Assembly (NCBI GenBank): GCA_022605405.1
Contig: JABYQQ010000028.1
Coordinates: 1-64,000 of the forward strand
DNA from: Earliella scabrosa
Lineage: Eukaryota; Basidiomycota; Agaricomycetes; Polyporales; Polyporaceae
Length of the DNA: 64,000 bases
Reading direction: 5' to 3'
Position numbers and translations under genes: made by a program. The first letter of the stretch is position 1. Each line of letters opens with the position of its first letter. The notes below the pieces were generated by a model. That model did no database searches. It worked only from the letters and a program-made list of their open reading frames with translations, and was not told the DNA's origin. Shown in pieces: positions 34,043-44,934 of the stretch.

Positions 34043-36287
34043 ATGTCATCGCGTGGGCGCCGTGGCTCTCGTCGCGGACGTCGACTCGCCCCGCCTTCTG
34101 GCAGCCGCGGCTCCGGCGGGCGCCCCCGTCTACCCCCCTCCTCGAACAGCGACGCTTCTCAGGACAGTTCTGCACATGTTGAAGGAAACCCGTTTGCCAA
34201 CTCGCCTACTCTCCATCAGGAGCCAACGTCATCTGTCCCTATTGTTCGCCGCTCTCAGCGACTTGCTGCCCAAGCTCCGACGGTCAGCTCGTCCTCCTCT
34301 ACCGCTGTGTTGGCCCCCACGCTCGAGGCAGGTCAACTTGAAGCTGGGAGCGTCGAGTCTCTTACGGCCCCCTCTCACCCAGGCACAGGTGAGACATAGG
34401 TGCCGTCGTACATACAATGATTGACATGACCTGGGCCTCCTCTCAGTCGGAGTAGAACCCTCACCGTCTTTGTCCTCGCCTCAACACCTCGAAGAAAACG
34501 ATAGACCCGATAACTGCTTGGACGCAGGTTCAGAGTTGTCGTATCTGACGGATGACGACCGCTTGGTCGATCCAGGCAGTGGGTTGTCTGGTCTTCGGTC
34601 GTGGTTACCCTCTTCGCTCACATTCAACTCATTGATGGTTAGGTGTGGCTACTCCACCTCCGTCACTTGACGCGATGAATATCTCCCCCACTCGTGAGCA
34701 TCACGCTTCGCCGCCAACACATTTGGTGAGTCGCCTGTCAGCACACCCGCTTCACTATCAAGTCGCTGATGTTGGGGGCTGCTAGCCGTCTGCGAACGAG
34801 GGTACAGATGATCTCCCCTTGCCCGCAAGCGGCATGGTCAACAACGTGAACGCAAGCATCCCTGAGGCAGGCGATGGTCCGCTCCCGCCGCCCACCGAGC
34901 AGACGCTTGCCTGGTTTCAAGCCAGGTTTGCAGTGGCGTACCGACGCCCAGATGAGAATCTCACTGCGCATCACCAACGCGCTCAGGAGGGTTTGAGGGT
35001 ATGTCGCGGCCAGCGGTATAAAAAGTCGCTCAGTCTGATTGGAGTATGTGCAGGGTTCTCGGTCGCCTGAGCCCCATGACGCCAGCTTCTCGCCCATGGC
35101 GCATCGAGGCACGCGGAGTTTTGCTGGGCAAAGTTCGCTTCCCCAAGGAGGCCCATCCATCCCGGCCGCGGCACATGCCTGCCTGCCTGTCCGTTTGCGC
35201 TGCGCGGGTGGCCCTCCACCTCCGAGTCCCCTGGCACCCAGTCACCCGCAACCTGCCGCCCAGCCAGCCCATGACACCCATCTGAATCCCGTCACCACAG
35301 GTGTTCCCGCTGCTGCTATCCACATCGGTCCTGCCCTCCCCGCAGCTGCCACTGTCGTCGTCCCCGCCGCTCCTGTCGTCCCCGCGGCCGTCCCCCTTGC
35401 TGCTGCTCCTGCCGTTCCCGTCCCCGTCCCCGCTGCTCCCGCCGTCCCCGTCCCCGCCACTGCCGCGGCTGTCGCCGCACCTGCCGTCCCCGCCGCTCCT
35501 GCTGTCCCAGTGTTTGTTGGACAGGGCGGGGTTGGTGGCAACCTGGGGCTCCTTGGGTATGCGGGGGGTGCTCATCCTCCTCCAGCTGCCATCGCCGCAA
35601 TTGCCGCTCATGGTCATGGCGCGCCGCATGGCCCTCACCTGGCCCAGGCACCTGCAGGCGCCCCTCCTCCCGCCGTAGGTCCACCCGCCGTTGCGGCATT
35701 CGCCGCAGGCAACGATGGTCCCAGGGCAGCTGCAAGGGCCTACTTGTGGCGACGTTTCCCTCCCCACGCCGCCCTTGCAGCTTTCCTGATGGAGAACCCC
35801 CTGGCCTATGGCGTCGGCTATCGCGACCTGCTTCGTCTGAGGGCGATACGCGGCGCGCAGCGCGACTTGCGCATTGGCTACGGACAGCATGAGCCGTCGT
35901 CAGTGATGGTACAAGACGGAGATCAACAATTGCTTATTACCGTCGAGGACACCGTGGCGGCCTTCGGAATGAGCAGCTTTCATACGTACCTCACACTTCG
36001 CTCTCGCTCCAACAGCTTGTACGCCTTTTATCACTGGATGAGCTCCAACATGTCGCTCATGGTCGGCGGAGAGCACCCAGAGGAGCAGGAGCTTTACCCA
36101 GGTATTGGACGCGTTCTTCTCCCCACAGCGTATTCCCGACCTCCTACAGCGCCGAGAACTCTCCCCGTCCCAGCGAGTCGCCGTTCACAGCGCCATCCCC
36201 GCTCTCTGGCGGAAGGCGGAACAGATTCTCAGGGCACGTGGCATGGCACGCAAGGATCTGGGTCAGGCTGACGATATTTACGACTGA
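34043..36287 (+). CDS. Pro/Ala/Val-rich protein of unknown function
   Basis: Start at 34043 (MSSRGRRGSRRGRRL), chosen because TATAAA lies about 60 bp upstream and the amino terminus is basic. Low-complexity exons follow (RRSQRLAAQAP; GSELSYLTDDDR; PPPTEQTLAWFQARF). The middle is a long Ala/Pro/Val repeat region (35290-35520), and after it comes a folded-looking part: YLWRRFPPHAALAAFLMENP, YRDLLRLRAIRGAQRDLR, DTVAAFGMSSFHTYLTLRS, LYAFYHWMSSNMSL. A final exon (FFSPQRIPDLLQRRELSP) ends at 36287. I do not recognise the carboxy-terminal domain. The basic head suggests nucleic-acid binding or nuclear location. Splice sites are inferred. Confidence 0.5.
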
Positions 36288-38565
36288 TAGCTACAGCATG
36301 TACATCCAAAAACCTCGCATAGTATCCTAGTCCGTCGCGATTACTATGGTGGGATTGCTACATGGTCGTATACATAGGCATACCGGAGTCCTTCACCCCG
36401 CGTTTCGTGCTCCGCCAGCCCCACTCAGCTTCCCAAACAAATCCCATCACACGGCCGCACATCCAACCGCCATCGGACGCCGCTGGGCACCGTCGGTGGG
36501 TCGTGCAGGGGGCGGAACCGTGAGTTCAAGGACCCCTCATCCACGAACATGCGTGCGCGAGCGTGGCAGCCCCATCGCAGTCCGCCCGCGCCGTGGTGTC
36601 CGGTCTCAGTCCAGAGACCAACATCCAAGCGGACGTCAAACCCTGCGCACGCATGCAGGGTGACCAGCTCCCGTTCCTGAGGGTGGCCATCTCCCAAAAT
36701 TCCTCGGTGGGCGAATAGTAACGACGGATACGCCGCTCCGAACGCTCGGGGAGTTACGTAGATGACATGGAGGGTTGACCACGCGCAACTGATGGGTGCC
36801 AGAGCTTCCGACGTACTGCTGCGAAAGACTCGCACAACCCCCCGGGAAGTGATTACGGTGGAAATGTCGGCAAGGTAGTGGTGCGTCATCCATCTCCTGG
36901 GCAGCGCGGTGTGCGCGCCGTTGGGAAGACTGGGGGACGGAGGACCATATGTCCCCTTCTGAACGAACAGGAGATGGTGCATGGCGCGCGCATACGATTT
37001 GTAAGGGAGGTAGAGGTCGAGGGTAGACGCAAACCCTGAGTGATGGATGGCATCCCGGACGAGGAATTTCAGGGCGGCCTCCCCGCTAACATAGCCCCCA
37101 AGACGGATGAGGATGTGACCGAGCGAAATGGGGTCTGGGACGTAGACCGCGAGGAGGTCGTGGAGGGAGCGGAAGTAGGCAGTGTCATGGGTGGACCCAT
37201 GGGTGCATGAGTCCTAACCCGCACCCATACCCACATTCACACCCGCACCCGTCACCCATGGGTATGACGCGGGTATGGGTCTAAGCGCCGGGTGTGTGGG
37301 GTCTCTATGGGTGTGGGTCGTATGGCGGGTACCCATGGGTATCCACTAGTCGAGACTATTGGAAACAAGGGAGATGGGCATTCGGATTTATGTGACATAT
37401 CACATCGTGTAGGGTACATTCGGAGGTACAAGGCTAATGAAACTTTTTATTTCGGGGTCAGTCTCTACACTGCCTCGGTCCCGTCGGCATCGCTGTTCTC
37501 ATCGCGAGATGAAGCCCCTTCCTCCATTGCGATTGCGGCCTCTGTCGTTACAACGGATGTTCGCGGGAATGCATCCTGATGTAATAGACACACGGTCAGC
37601 TGCGAGCCAAGCTCATGAGCGCCATGACTAGTACTCACCGGAATGCGAGAACGCGCCCACAGCTGAATGTCATACAGGACCTCGTCGCCCGGAGTCTGGA
37701 AGCGGAGGGTCGTCTCTGCCGCGTATGACATCCGTTCAATAAACTCGTCCCACGCTTCGCTTGCAGACTCCGGAAGGGAGACCCGTCCAAAGTAGCGCAG
37801 GAGGTAGAGTGTCGTCTTGATGGCTTCAAGCTGTGCGGCGTCGAGCAGGTCGTACGCGGGACTGTTGACGATGTCAATCCAGAACGGTTGACGATGTCAA
37901 TCCAGAACGCGTCCCAGGTCATTGGTGGAATGGCGCGTGCGGACGTGAGGCTCATAGGAAGGTGTACCTGTAAACAATCTAAGCACCATGGACGACACAA
38001 CTTGATTGGGACATGAGACGAGGCCGGCAAGTCGGAAGAGCGAGCACTGTACTAGTGCTGACGAGACAGAGGGAGGAAGAGATTTGCTTACCGATATCTT
38101 ATGTTCTCCGGCGTCCCCATATTGCACCTCGAGCTTCAGTAGCGCGCGTCCGACCATTTCGGCAAGATGGGTTGGGTATTGTACCCTGAGGTTGACCTTT
38201 GCCGGGCGTAAGGCTGCACACGGATCTACCTGCGGATGATCCGCACCCGGACCTACAGGTCAAGCCACGGTCGAGTAGTCTGACCCAGATCCGTGCGGAT
38301 AGGATCCGGCGCCAACCTGGATCCACGGATCCGAGATCCGCGATCTACGGGTCTACCCAAGGAATGATCCGGAGCCGCACGGACCTGTAGGTACCTACGG
38401 GTAACGGATGATTATACCATCTTATTAATGTAATCACTAAGATCGTCATTACTTCTGCTGTCTTTGCAACAAGAGGAATACCAACATCACATTGCATTGA
38501 CTGATGGCTGAACACTAAGATCACATGTGCTAATAGTACAAAACACGCCCACAGCTAGACAGTAT

Positions 38566-41500
38566 CTACGCAGTGTCACCGGCATCGACGTCGATGACAT
38601 CAGCATCATCCGTGGGGTCCGCGGAACCAGCGGAGGCTGCCTTCTTACCACCGCGCTTGAGCAAGGCCACGACCTCCTTCTCGGCGACGAGATCGGGGAT
38701 ACGCGCCCAAGAACCCAGGAGCGTGCTGGCCCGGACCGATGCATCCCCGAGAGAGTGGCGCAAGCGCGAGACCGTCAGACGGCCCCGCGAGAATGCTCGC
38801 TCAATGTCGGTGGAAGTCGCTAGAGAAAAAGTCATGAGTTCAGAACGTCAGCCGCGAGAAGAGCTCATGAGAAGAGGCTCACCGGGGATGGACAGATAGT
38901 CCAAAGCCATGCGCGCGAGGGCAGGGTCAGCATCCGTCTCCGCGCGGAGGCGCCAGTACGCGAGGGGGTCGGCAACCGTAGTCAGAACGGGACTCTGGAG
39001 GTACGCCTCGAGAGGGTCCTCAGACACCGCGCTGCGAGCGGAGGTCAGCGACGCGAACATGTCGCGCGTGGCCTGTGCGATGCGAAGTCAGCATGAGTAA
39101 GGGGCTCCGAAAGAGAGTGCGATACATACTGCAGCAGTCGCGGCACTCGCGCTGCGCCGCCCTGGGCCCGATGTCGCTCCGTGAGGCCGCTGGGCCGTCC
39201 CATTGCCCTTGCTGGACGACGAAGACGCGGGCTTGTAGTTCTCGCGCCACTCTTCACGGACGAGCTCGAGCGCAGCGTCGATCCAGTCCTCGGGCCACTC
39301 CTTGCCCTTGAAGTAGTGGGTCTTGTACTGCGGGTTGAGGACTGTGAGAGGTTGGTAGTGAGTGAAGTAGTGAGACGCAGGGAAGAGAGGACGTACTCAT
39401 CGCGATGCGGTAGATTGACGTCTCGTCTGTCGCCGCGTAGTACTTGTCGAGGATGCAGCGGCCGCGCTTGGCCGCAGCGCGTACACAGGGAGACAGGGTG
39501 TCGTCGGCGGCAAACTTGTCGACGTGCGCGGTCAGCAGATCGATGAAGGGGATCACTTCGTGGACGAGAGCGCGCCCACTAGCGGAGATCTGTCGTGTGG
39601 CAAAGGAGAACGGCTGAAAGGACAAGAGTGGTCAGTATGCAGGCGTCGCAGCTTAACTGAGTGGGATACGTACGTCAAGAAGGCGGTGGAGCTCGTCGAG
39701 GATGATCCATTCTTCATCGGCAACGAGGAACCGTCGCAGGCGCACGCCCGTCTTCTTGTTGAACTGCGCCATGTCGCACAGTTCCTCGAGGACTTCTTGC
39801 ATATCGATCGCTCGTTCGAGCACATCCGCGACCGTGTTCCACCGGGTCTTGACTGAGCGCACAAGGACCTCGCTGTTGAGCTCTGCGTCCTTCGCGAGCC
39901 GCGCGAGCTCCGCGCGCACAGTCACGTTGTTCCAGACCTTCGTGGACAACTTCAGGATCTGCGGACGAACCGCTTTAGCTCGGAAACCAGTCGGATGCAC
40001 GGAGACGAAGCGCTAACCTTCTCAAGGGCGACCTGGCCGGCCTTCAGGTCGGTGCGCGAAAGGATGAGGTCGGGGTGATCCTCTTCGAGGCCGTCGATGA
40101 GCGCAGTGTCTGCAGCCTCGCGCCCTTCTTCCTCGGCTTCGTCCTCGGCTTGATCGTCCTCGTCAAGGTCGTCCTCCGCCGGATCGTCGAGATCACTGAG
40201 CTCAGACGGCCGCTGCGAGGCGCTCTCGCCCCGCGCGCGCCGTTTGCGGTCGAATTGGGCCAGAATCGCCTGATGAAGGATAGCGGGCGATGAGCGGACT
40301 AAGCCGGCCTATTGAGGTTCAAAAGGGGAGACGCACCTTGACGATCAGATTGAGGATGTGCCCGAAGCACCTCACGCGCGCGGCTTTGCCTCCAAAGTTG
40401 GGGATCTGGACGGCAAGCTCCTCGAGCATGCGGTCGTTGTTGGAGGCGTTGTCGCATGTGACTGCTAGGATCTAAGTGGGCGAGTGAGCATGAGTGAACA
40501 GGGAGGTCATGAATGATGTATCAGTCACGAACCTTCTTCTCGAGCCGGTATGCACGAATGCATTCTGCGAGCTTCTCGGCGAGATAGTCGCCGGTGTGTG
40601 CCTTGGTGAGCCTGTAGTGAGAGAGAGGGTCGTCAGCCAAGGGAAGCCAAGACGTGGAGAAAGGGTCAACTCACTTAATGAAATCGAGGATTACGTGCCG
40701 GATCTCCCCTTCCTCATGCCAATGCGCGGTTACTCCGAGGAAGGACATCACGTTGGGGGATGTCCATCCGTCGCAGCACAGATGGACCTTGCCCGGGAGT
40801 TCCTGTGACCGATTGAACGCAAGTGAGTTGGGAGCGATGAGAGGGAAAGAGACGACAGCATACCTCGAAGCGACGAATGAGCCGCAAGCGGGTCTCGTTC
40901 ATCACAAGCTGGATGTCCCGAGCGACGGAGCCACGCGAGGGCACCTGGACCTTGGCGTAGAGCATGCGGAAGATCTCCCGGAGCTCTGGGTCCTCCACAA
41001 TAGCGAACGGGCGGTGGCGCGCGGCACACCACATGGCGAGAAGGAAGCGCAGCCGGGCGGGCGAATACGTCGCACCCTGAGCGAATGCGGTGATAGCCTC
41101 GCTCTCGGGCGTCTCGTCGGGGTCGCAGCTGTCGACATGACGCTTGAGATTGCCGGTGGAGTCTTCGTAGTCCGCCCGGTCAATGTGCTTCGATGGATAA
41201 CTGCCGAGAAATGTGAGAAGGGGAGGTGGAAATCGATATACACAATGTGACGCACCGCTTGCACACGAAACGGTGCATGATCGTCCCCTGAGGGCCCCGG
41301 ATGATCTGAGGAGGCTGATAGTGGGCGTACACGCGCGAACGCCAACCCTTCGCAATCGTGTCTGCAGGCCAACGTATCAGCGCACGAACACCAATCTAGC
41401 TCAGTGTGTATCGCACGCACCCAGGATCGCCTCAGGCGTCATACCGCTGTACTTCGCGAGGAAGCGTTTGCGCTTCTCCTCGCCGGACATGAGCCGAGTC

Positions 41501-41745
41501 GTCTGCGCACGTTTGATGCGAGCGGTCGTAGCGGGGATGCCGCCGTCGGTGAGGTTTGCGTCGTCCGCTTCCGGCTCCGTCGCTTCAGTGGCGGACGTTT
41601 CCGACTGGCCTGTGGCGGACCCTGTGTTGTCCTTGCGGCGTTTGGCCTGCTGCGTCGGCGGGGAGGCATCGTCGCGACGCTTGCTCGCACGGGACGGCTT
41701 CGCCGGACCCGTGGGGTCGGGGACAGAGGTGGGAGCGGTAGACAT
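38566..41745 (-). CDS. hAT transposase of hAT-1
   Basis: Starts at 41745 (MSTAPTSVPDPTGPAKPSRA) and runs through about eleven exons to 38566. In order: basic amino terminus; a BED-type zinc finger around MHRFVCKRC and TGNLKRHVDSC (41290-41130); GKVHLCCDGWTSPN (catalytic region with the first Asp); LAVTCDNASNNDRM (second Asp); ARVRCFGHILNLIV; an acidic region; VRSVKTRWNT; and the carboxy-terminal hAT dimerisation region (ARMALDYLSIP, then STDIERAFSRGRLTVSRLRH). All hallmark blocks are present and no frame break was noticed, so it could be active. It would bind the termini and perform cut-and-paste with 8-bp duplications. Confidence 0.85.
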
Positions 41746-42856
41746 GCTGAGGCAGGGATTGGACGGGGTGTCGGTCAACGCAGTTGGGTGGCTGGAGATC
41801 GACAAGAACTTATCATAAGAGCAACTGCACTCACCTATATACCGTGCTGCGAGTCCTTCAACCGGAAACGGACGTCCGTGCGACTCGTGGTGTCCCTCCG
41901 CCAGCGCATGGATGTGTTCATCGATTGCCCCAAGCTCGGAGTCGTCGGGCAAGCCGGGGACATGGTGCCTCTGCCGCTATCTCTGCTTGAGTCCGCGGCT
42001 GGTCGTGCCTGCAAAACCAAGACTGTGAGCACGGTGATAGGAACCCACAAGCCCTCTGGCGACGCACGATGCCTGGCCAGATGATCGCATTCCTACGGTA
42101 TTTGGGTTGAGGCAACTTGAGACTCGCATACCAAGAGAGGTTGCTGACAAAAACGGAGTCAGCGGGCGGACAATCATGACCAACCCAGTGTCAGAACGAC
42201 GCATGATGAGGAACACCTTTTCGACCGCCGATGGAACGTGTAGATTAAGTGATGCAGGGCAGCACCACGAGGCGCCCTTTGAACCATAATGCCCCTAAGC
42301 GCTCGTGGACGCCCCTGCAAACCTTATTGCTGGGAACTGTAAAGCTATACCCACGAAGAAGCCCTGTCTAATGCCGACCACGTCTTATAATCCCATCCCA
42401 TAACAATCTCCTCCATCCCACCAGTCCTCATCCTCCTCTCATTGCACCGAAAGCTCGCCACCATACACGCCACCTCGGCAAACGTGCAAGTCAGATCGCT
42501 ATCGGCCCACATCTCTGGCGCTGATCTGCCAGATCCAACGGACCTGCGCATCCTCGCGCCTCAACACGTTTCCTCTCTGCTCGCATGTATGGTCATAGCT
42601 CTTCAGGGACCATCCTGCGACCCATGCCGCCATACTGATCATATGTCTTGTAGCTTATCGCTTGGCTGGACATCCAAGACATACGCGCCGACGCACCGTG
42701 AACAGGCGCCAGCCCGCGCCCCGCTCCAATGCCACCCGCCCGACCTCTTCTACCCGTGCTCCAATCTCCCCTCCCCCGCGCGACCCCTCAGCCTCTCTCG
42801 CACTAACTCGCGCAACACAATCCCTCGAAGACTCCCTCCCTCCCTCAGCAACTATC

Positions 42857-44081
42857 ATGCTTGGCTTCCAATCGACGATCTACTTCCGCAAAGACGCCGG
42901 CCTCGAGCACCTAGCAGGGGTCCCTTTCGACACTGTCATTCTGGAGATCGACGGTCCCACCACAGACCGCCCTCTTTCTGTAAGTTCACATCCCTTCTCA
43001 TGCCGCCTCCTGGATCACAACCTCAATCCTGCAACCCAGCTCGTGCTCCCCGTCGATGACATTCTCCGCATCAAAGCCCCGATGATATCGGGATGGCTAG
43101 CCGTCCTCAACGGTCCCCGCGCGCGCGAGGTCGAGCTCAATCCAGTCCAGCGCGAGGCCCTACTCACGCTTGTATGCGGCTATCGCGCCTTCCTCGAACT
43201 CCCGCGCGGAGTGGAGCCGGCTCACTTCGAGGTCCTCGCCGCGCAGCTTATGGTGGCCGCGACTGACCTCAAGGAGCTCGATGATGGCCTTCCTCACCTT
43301 CGCGAGATCGCGAAGTGGTTGCAGGAGACCCTGCCGCCGGTACGTCCATCTTGGCTAGTCGTCATGGGTCGCACACGGAGATCTGACCTCTATGATCCAG
43401 CCCGTCTTCCGCCCGATCCTCGACGAGACGTGGGAACCTCCGACGGTCGAGCAATCGCGAGATCGCCGCAACGATCTCCTCAATAACCTCGTGGCGATGC
43501 TCGAGCCCCGAATCCGTGACGCCATCTCCGCCGAGACCATCAACCTCGGCACGGTTCCCACCGCCCCTACGACTCAGGCTGCGCGTAATGCCCGTAAGAA
43601 GCGCGCCCGTGCCCGCCGCGCAGCGGAAGCCGCCGCTGCTGCTGCCACCGCCGCCGCCACAGCTAGCGCTGCTACCGCCGCTGCCACCGCCTCCGCTGCA
43701 GCCGCGGCGACCGCCGCGACTGCTGCCGCTTCCGCTACAGCTGCTGCGGCTGCTACAGCTGCGTCGCTCGAGCTCGACCGTGAGCATACGTGGGGACCGG
43801 CAGCGACTACTGCAACAGTCCTGCGCGCGCACGCACCCGAGGCTCTTCACGCGGTAGTGCATCCTGTTGGGACAGCCCCCGAGGCCATCTATCGCCTGGC
43901 GGCGATGGTTGTCCCGGCTGGCAGCCTTGCAGTCGAGCGCGCGGGAGCTGGCGACCTGAGCGGTGCTGCGACGAACCATCATGACGACTCAGACGCCGAG
44001 TCCATGCCGAGCCTGCGCACTGTCACGGACTCGTCGGACGAGGACACTAACGGCGACGAGTATGTAGAGGACTCGGATTAG
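42857..44081 (+). CDS. hAT-1 companion protein, poly-Ala
   Basis: Divergent from the transposase. Starts MLGFQSTIYFRKDAGLEHL at 42857; about three exons. The first half looks like a BTB/POZ-type layout (VPFDTVILEIDGP, DILRIKAPMISGWLAVL, REALLTLVCGYRAFLELP, AHFEVLAAQLMVAATDL), which is common in Agaricomycete BTB proteins; this is tentative. The second half has a helical RDRRNDLLNNLVAMLEP, a basic stretch (RNARKKRARARR), a long Ala/Thr tract (43620-43760) and an acidic carboxy terminus ending at 44081. Function unknown; an accessory or cargo gene of hAT-1. Confidence 0.55.
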
Positions 44082-44934
44082 CTAGTGATAGTGACCTAAT
44101 GTACAATGTACTTGAACGCGTAAATTGTCAGTGCAATCATGAACTTCGAGATGCATTCCTTGGACCCTAATACGACCCACGGATCACGACGGATCACCAC
44201 CTTTAGCTGTCACCCTTACCTGGATCCGGGGGCTACCCGGAGCACGGATATCCGGACCCGGCTGATCCGGACCTACAGGTCATGTTACGGGTCGGATCCA
44301 GATCCACCCGCGTGTGATCTGATCCGTTGTGCAGCCTTAGCCGGGCGTGTATCGACATGGCTCGGCATCCAAGGATCGATAGGTTGTCCAGCCAGGAACT
44401 GCAGAGCAGGAGGGTCGGGTAGCGTGAGCGGACTCGGAGGGTGGGCACCGATGGGACTGCCAGGTTCAGAAGGAGTCTGTAGCCCAGGCATGTCGGGGTC
44501 ATCGCTGTCTGAGTAGAGGCTGGTGACAGGGGAAGAGCGCGAAGAGGATAGGGAGTTCAGGAACTCCTGTAAGGCTGCGTTGTCCGCAGAGCTTGTGGTC
44601 GAGAGGGCATCGCTGCCCAGAGAGGAGTCAGAGGTGTCCGACATGGGGAGAATTTTGTGCAAGGTGCGACCGAGCCTCCCTTGATGACTCGGACATAAAT
44701 ACGGAGTTACAAGCCGTTATGCCCTTGTTTCGAATTCCGACATGACATTATAGTAACCGGTTTCTTACTCTGGCTGAGTGGATTACTGGACAGCACTGCT
44801 GAGGTCCATAACGCCCGCACACGGAGCACACAAAGTACAATAAGTAGGCATCTGATAGCCCAGATGCGACGGCGCGGATGACTTCATACAGTAATACATG
44901 GGACTCGGGACAGACAGGGACACGAAACGCGTAA

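Larger units (their letters stand above)
38209..44339 (-). mobile_element. hAT-1: complete-looking hAT transposon
   Basis: A 6131-bp element with termini TAAGGCTGCACA(A)CGGATC in inverted orientation and a perfect 8-bp target duplication GCCGGGCG at 38201-38208 and 44340-44347. GGATCC-rich subterminal repeats with ACCTACAGGTC lie at 38230-38400 and 44210-44330. It carries a hAT transposase (minus) and a divergent second gene (plus). It is the innermost insertion: G2, then the giant element, then hAT-2, then hAT-1. Confidence 0.92.
37465..44644 (-). pseudogene. hAT-2 companion gene, split by hAT-1 and a 23-bp duplication
   Basis: Starts at 44644 (MSDTSDSSLGSDALSTTSS), a Ser/Pro-rich amino terminus with LQEFLNSLSSS and DPDMPGLQTPSEPGSP. 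hAT-1 interrupts at HVDTRP; excision continues AKVNLRVQYPTHLAEMVGRA, LLKLEVQYGDAGEHKIS, intron, VHLPMSLTSARAIPP, TWDAFWIDIVN. There a perfect 23-bp tandem duplication (37864-37886 and 37887-37909) shifts the frame. Beyond it the original frame reads SPAYDLLDAAQLEAI, LYLLRYFGRVSLPESASEAW, RMSYAAETTLRF and DEVLYDIQLWARSRIP. After a last intron it ends at 37465 with an acidic tail. I do not recognise a domain. Its place between the hAT-2 termini makes it an accessory gene of that element, now dead. Confidence 0.6.

Noticed and set aside
35030..35890. 286-codon minus-strand Gly/Ser/Asp-rich frame
   Set aside because: Shadow of the Ala/Pro/Val-rich region of the plus-strand gene.
37190..37350. GGGTACCC-rich microsatellite as an independent repeat
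   Set aside because: It is the subterminal region of hAT-2; a matching stretch lies inside the other end at 47450-47540.
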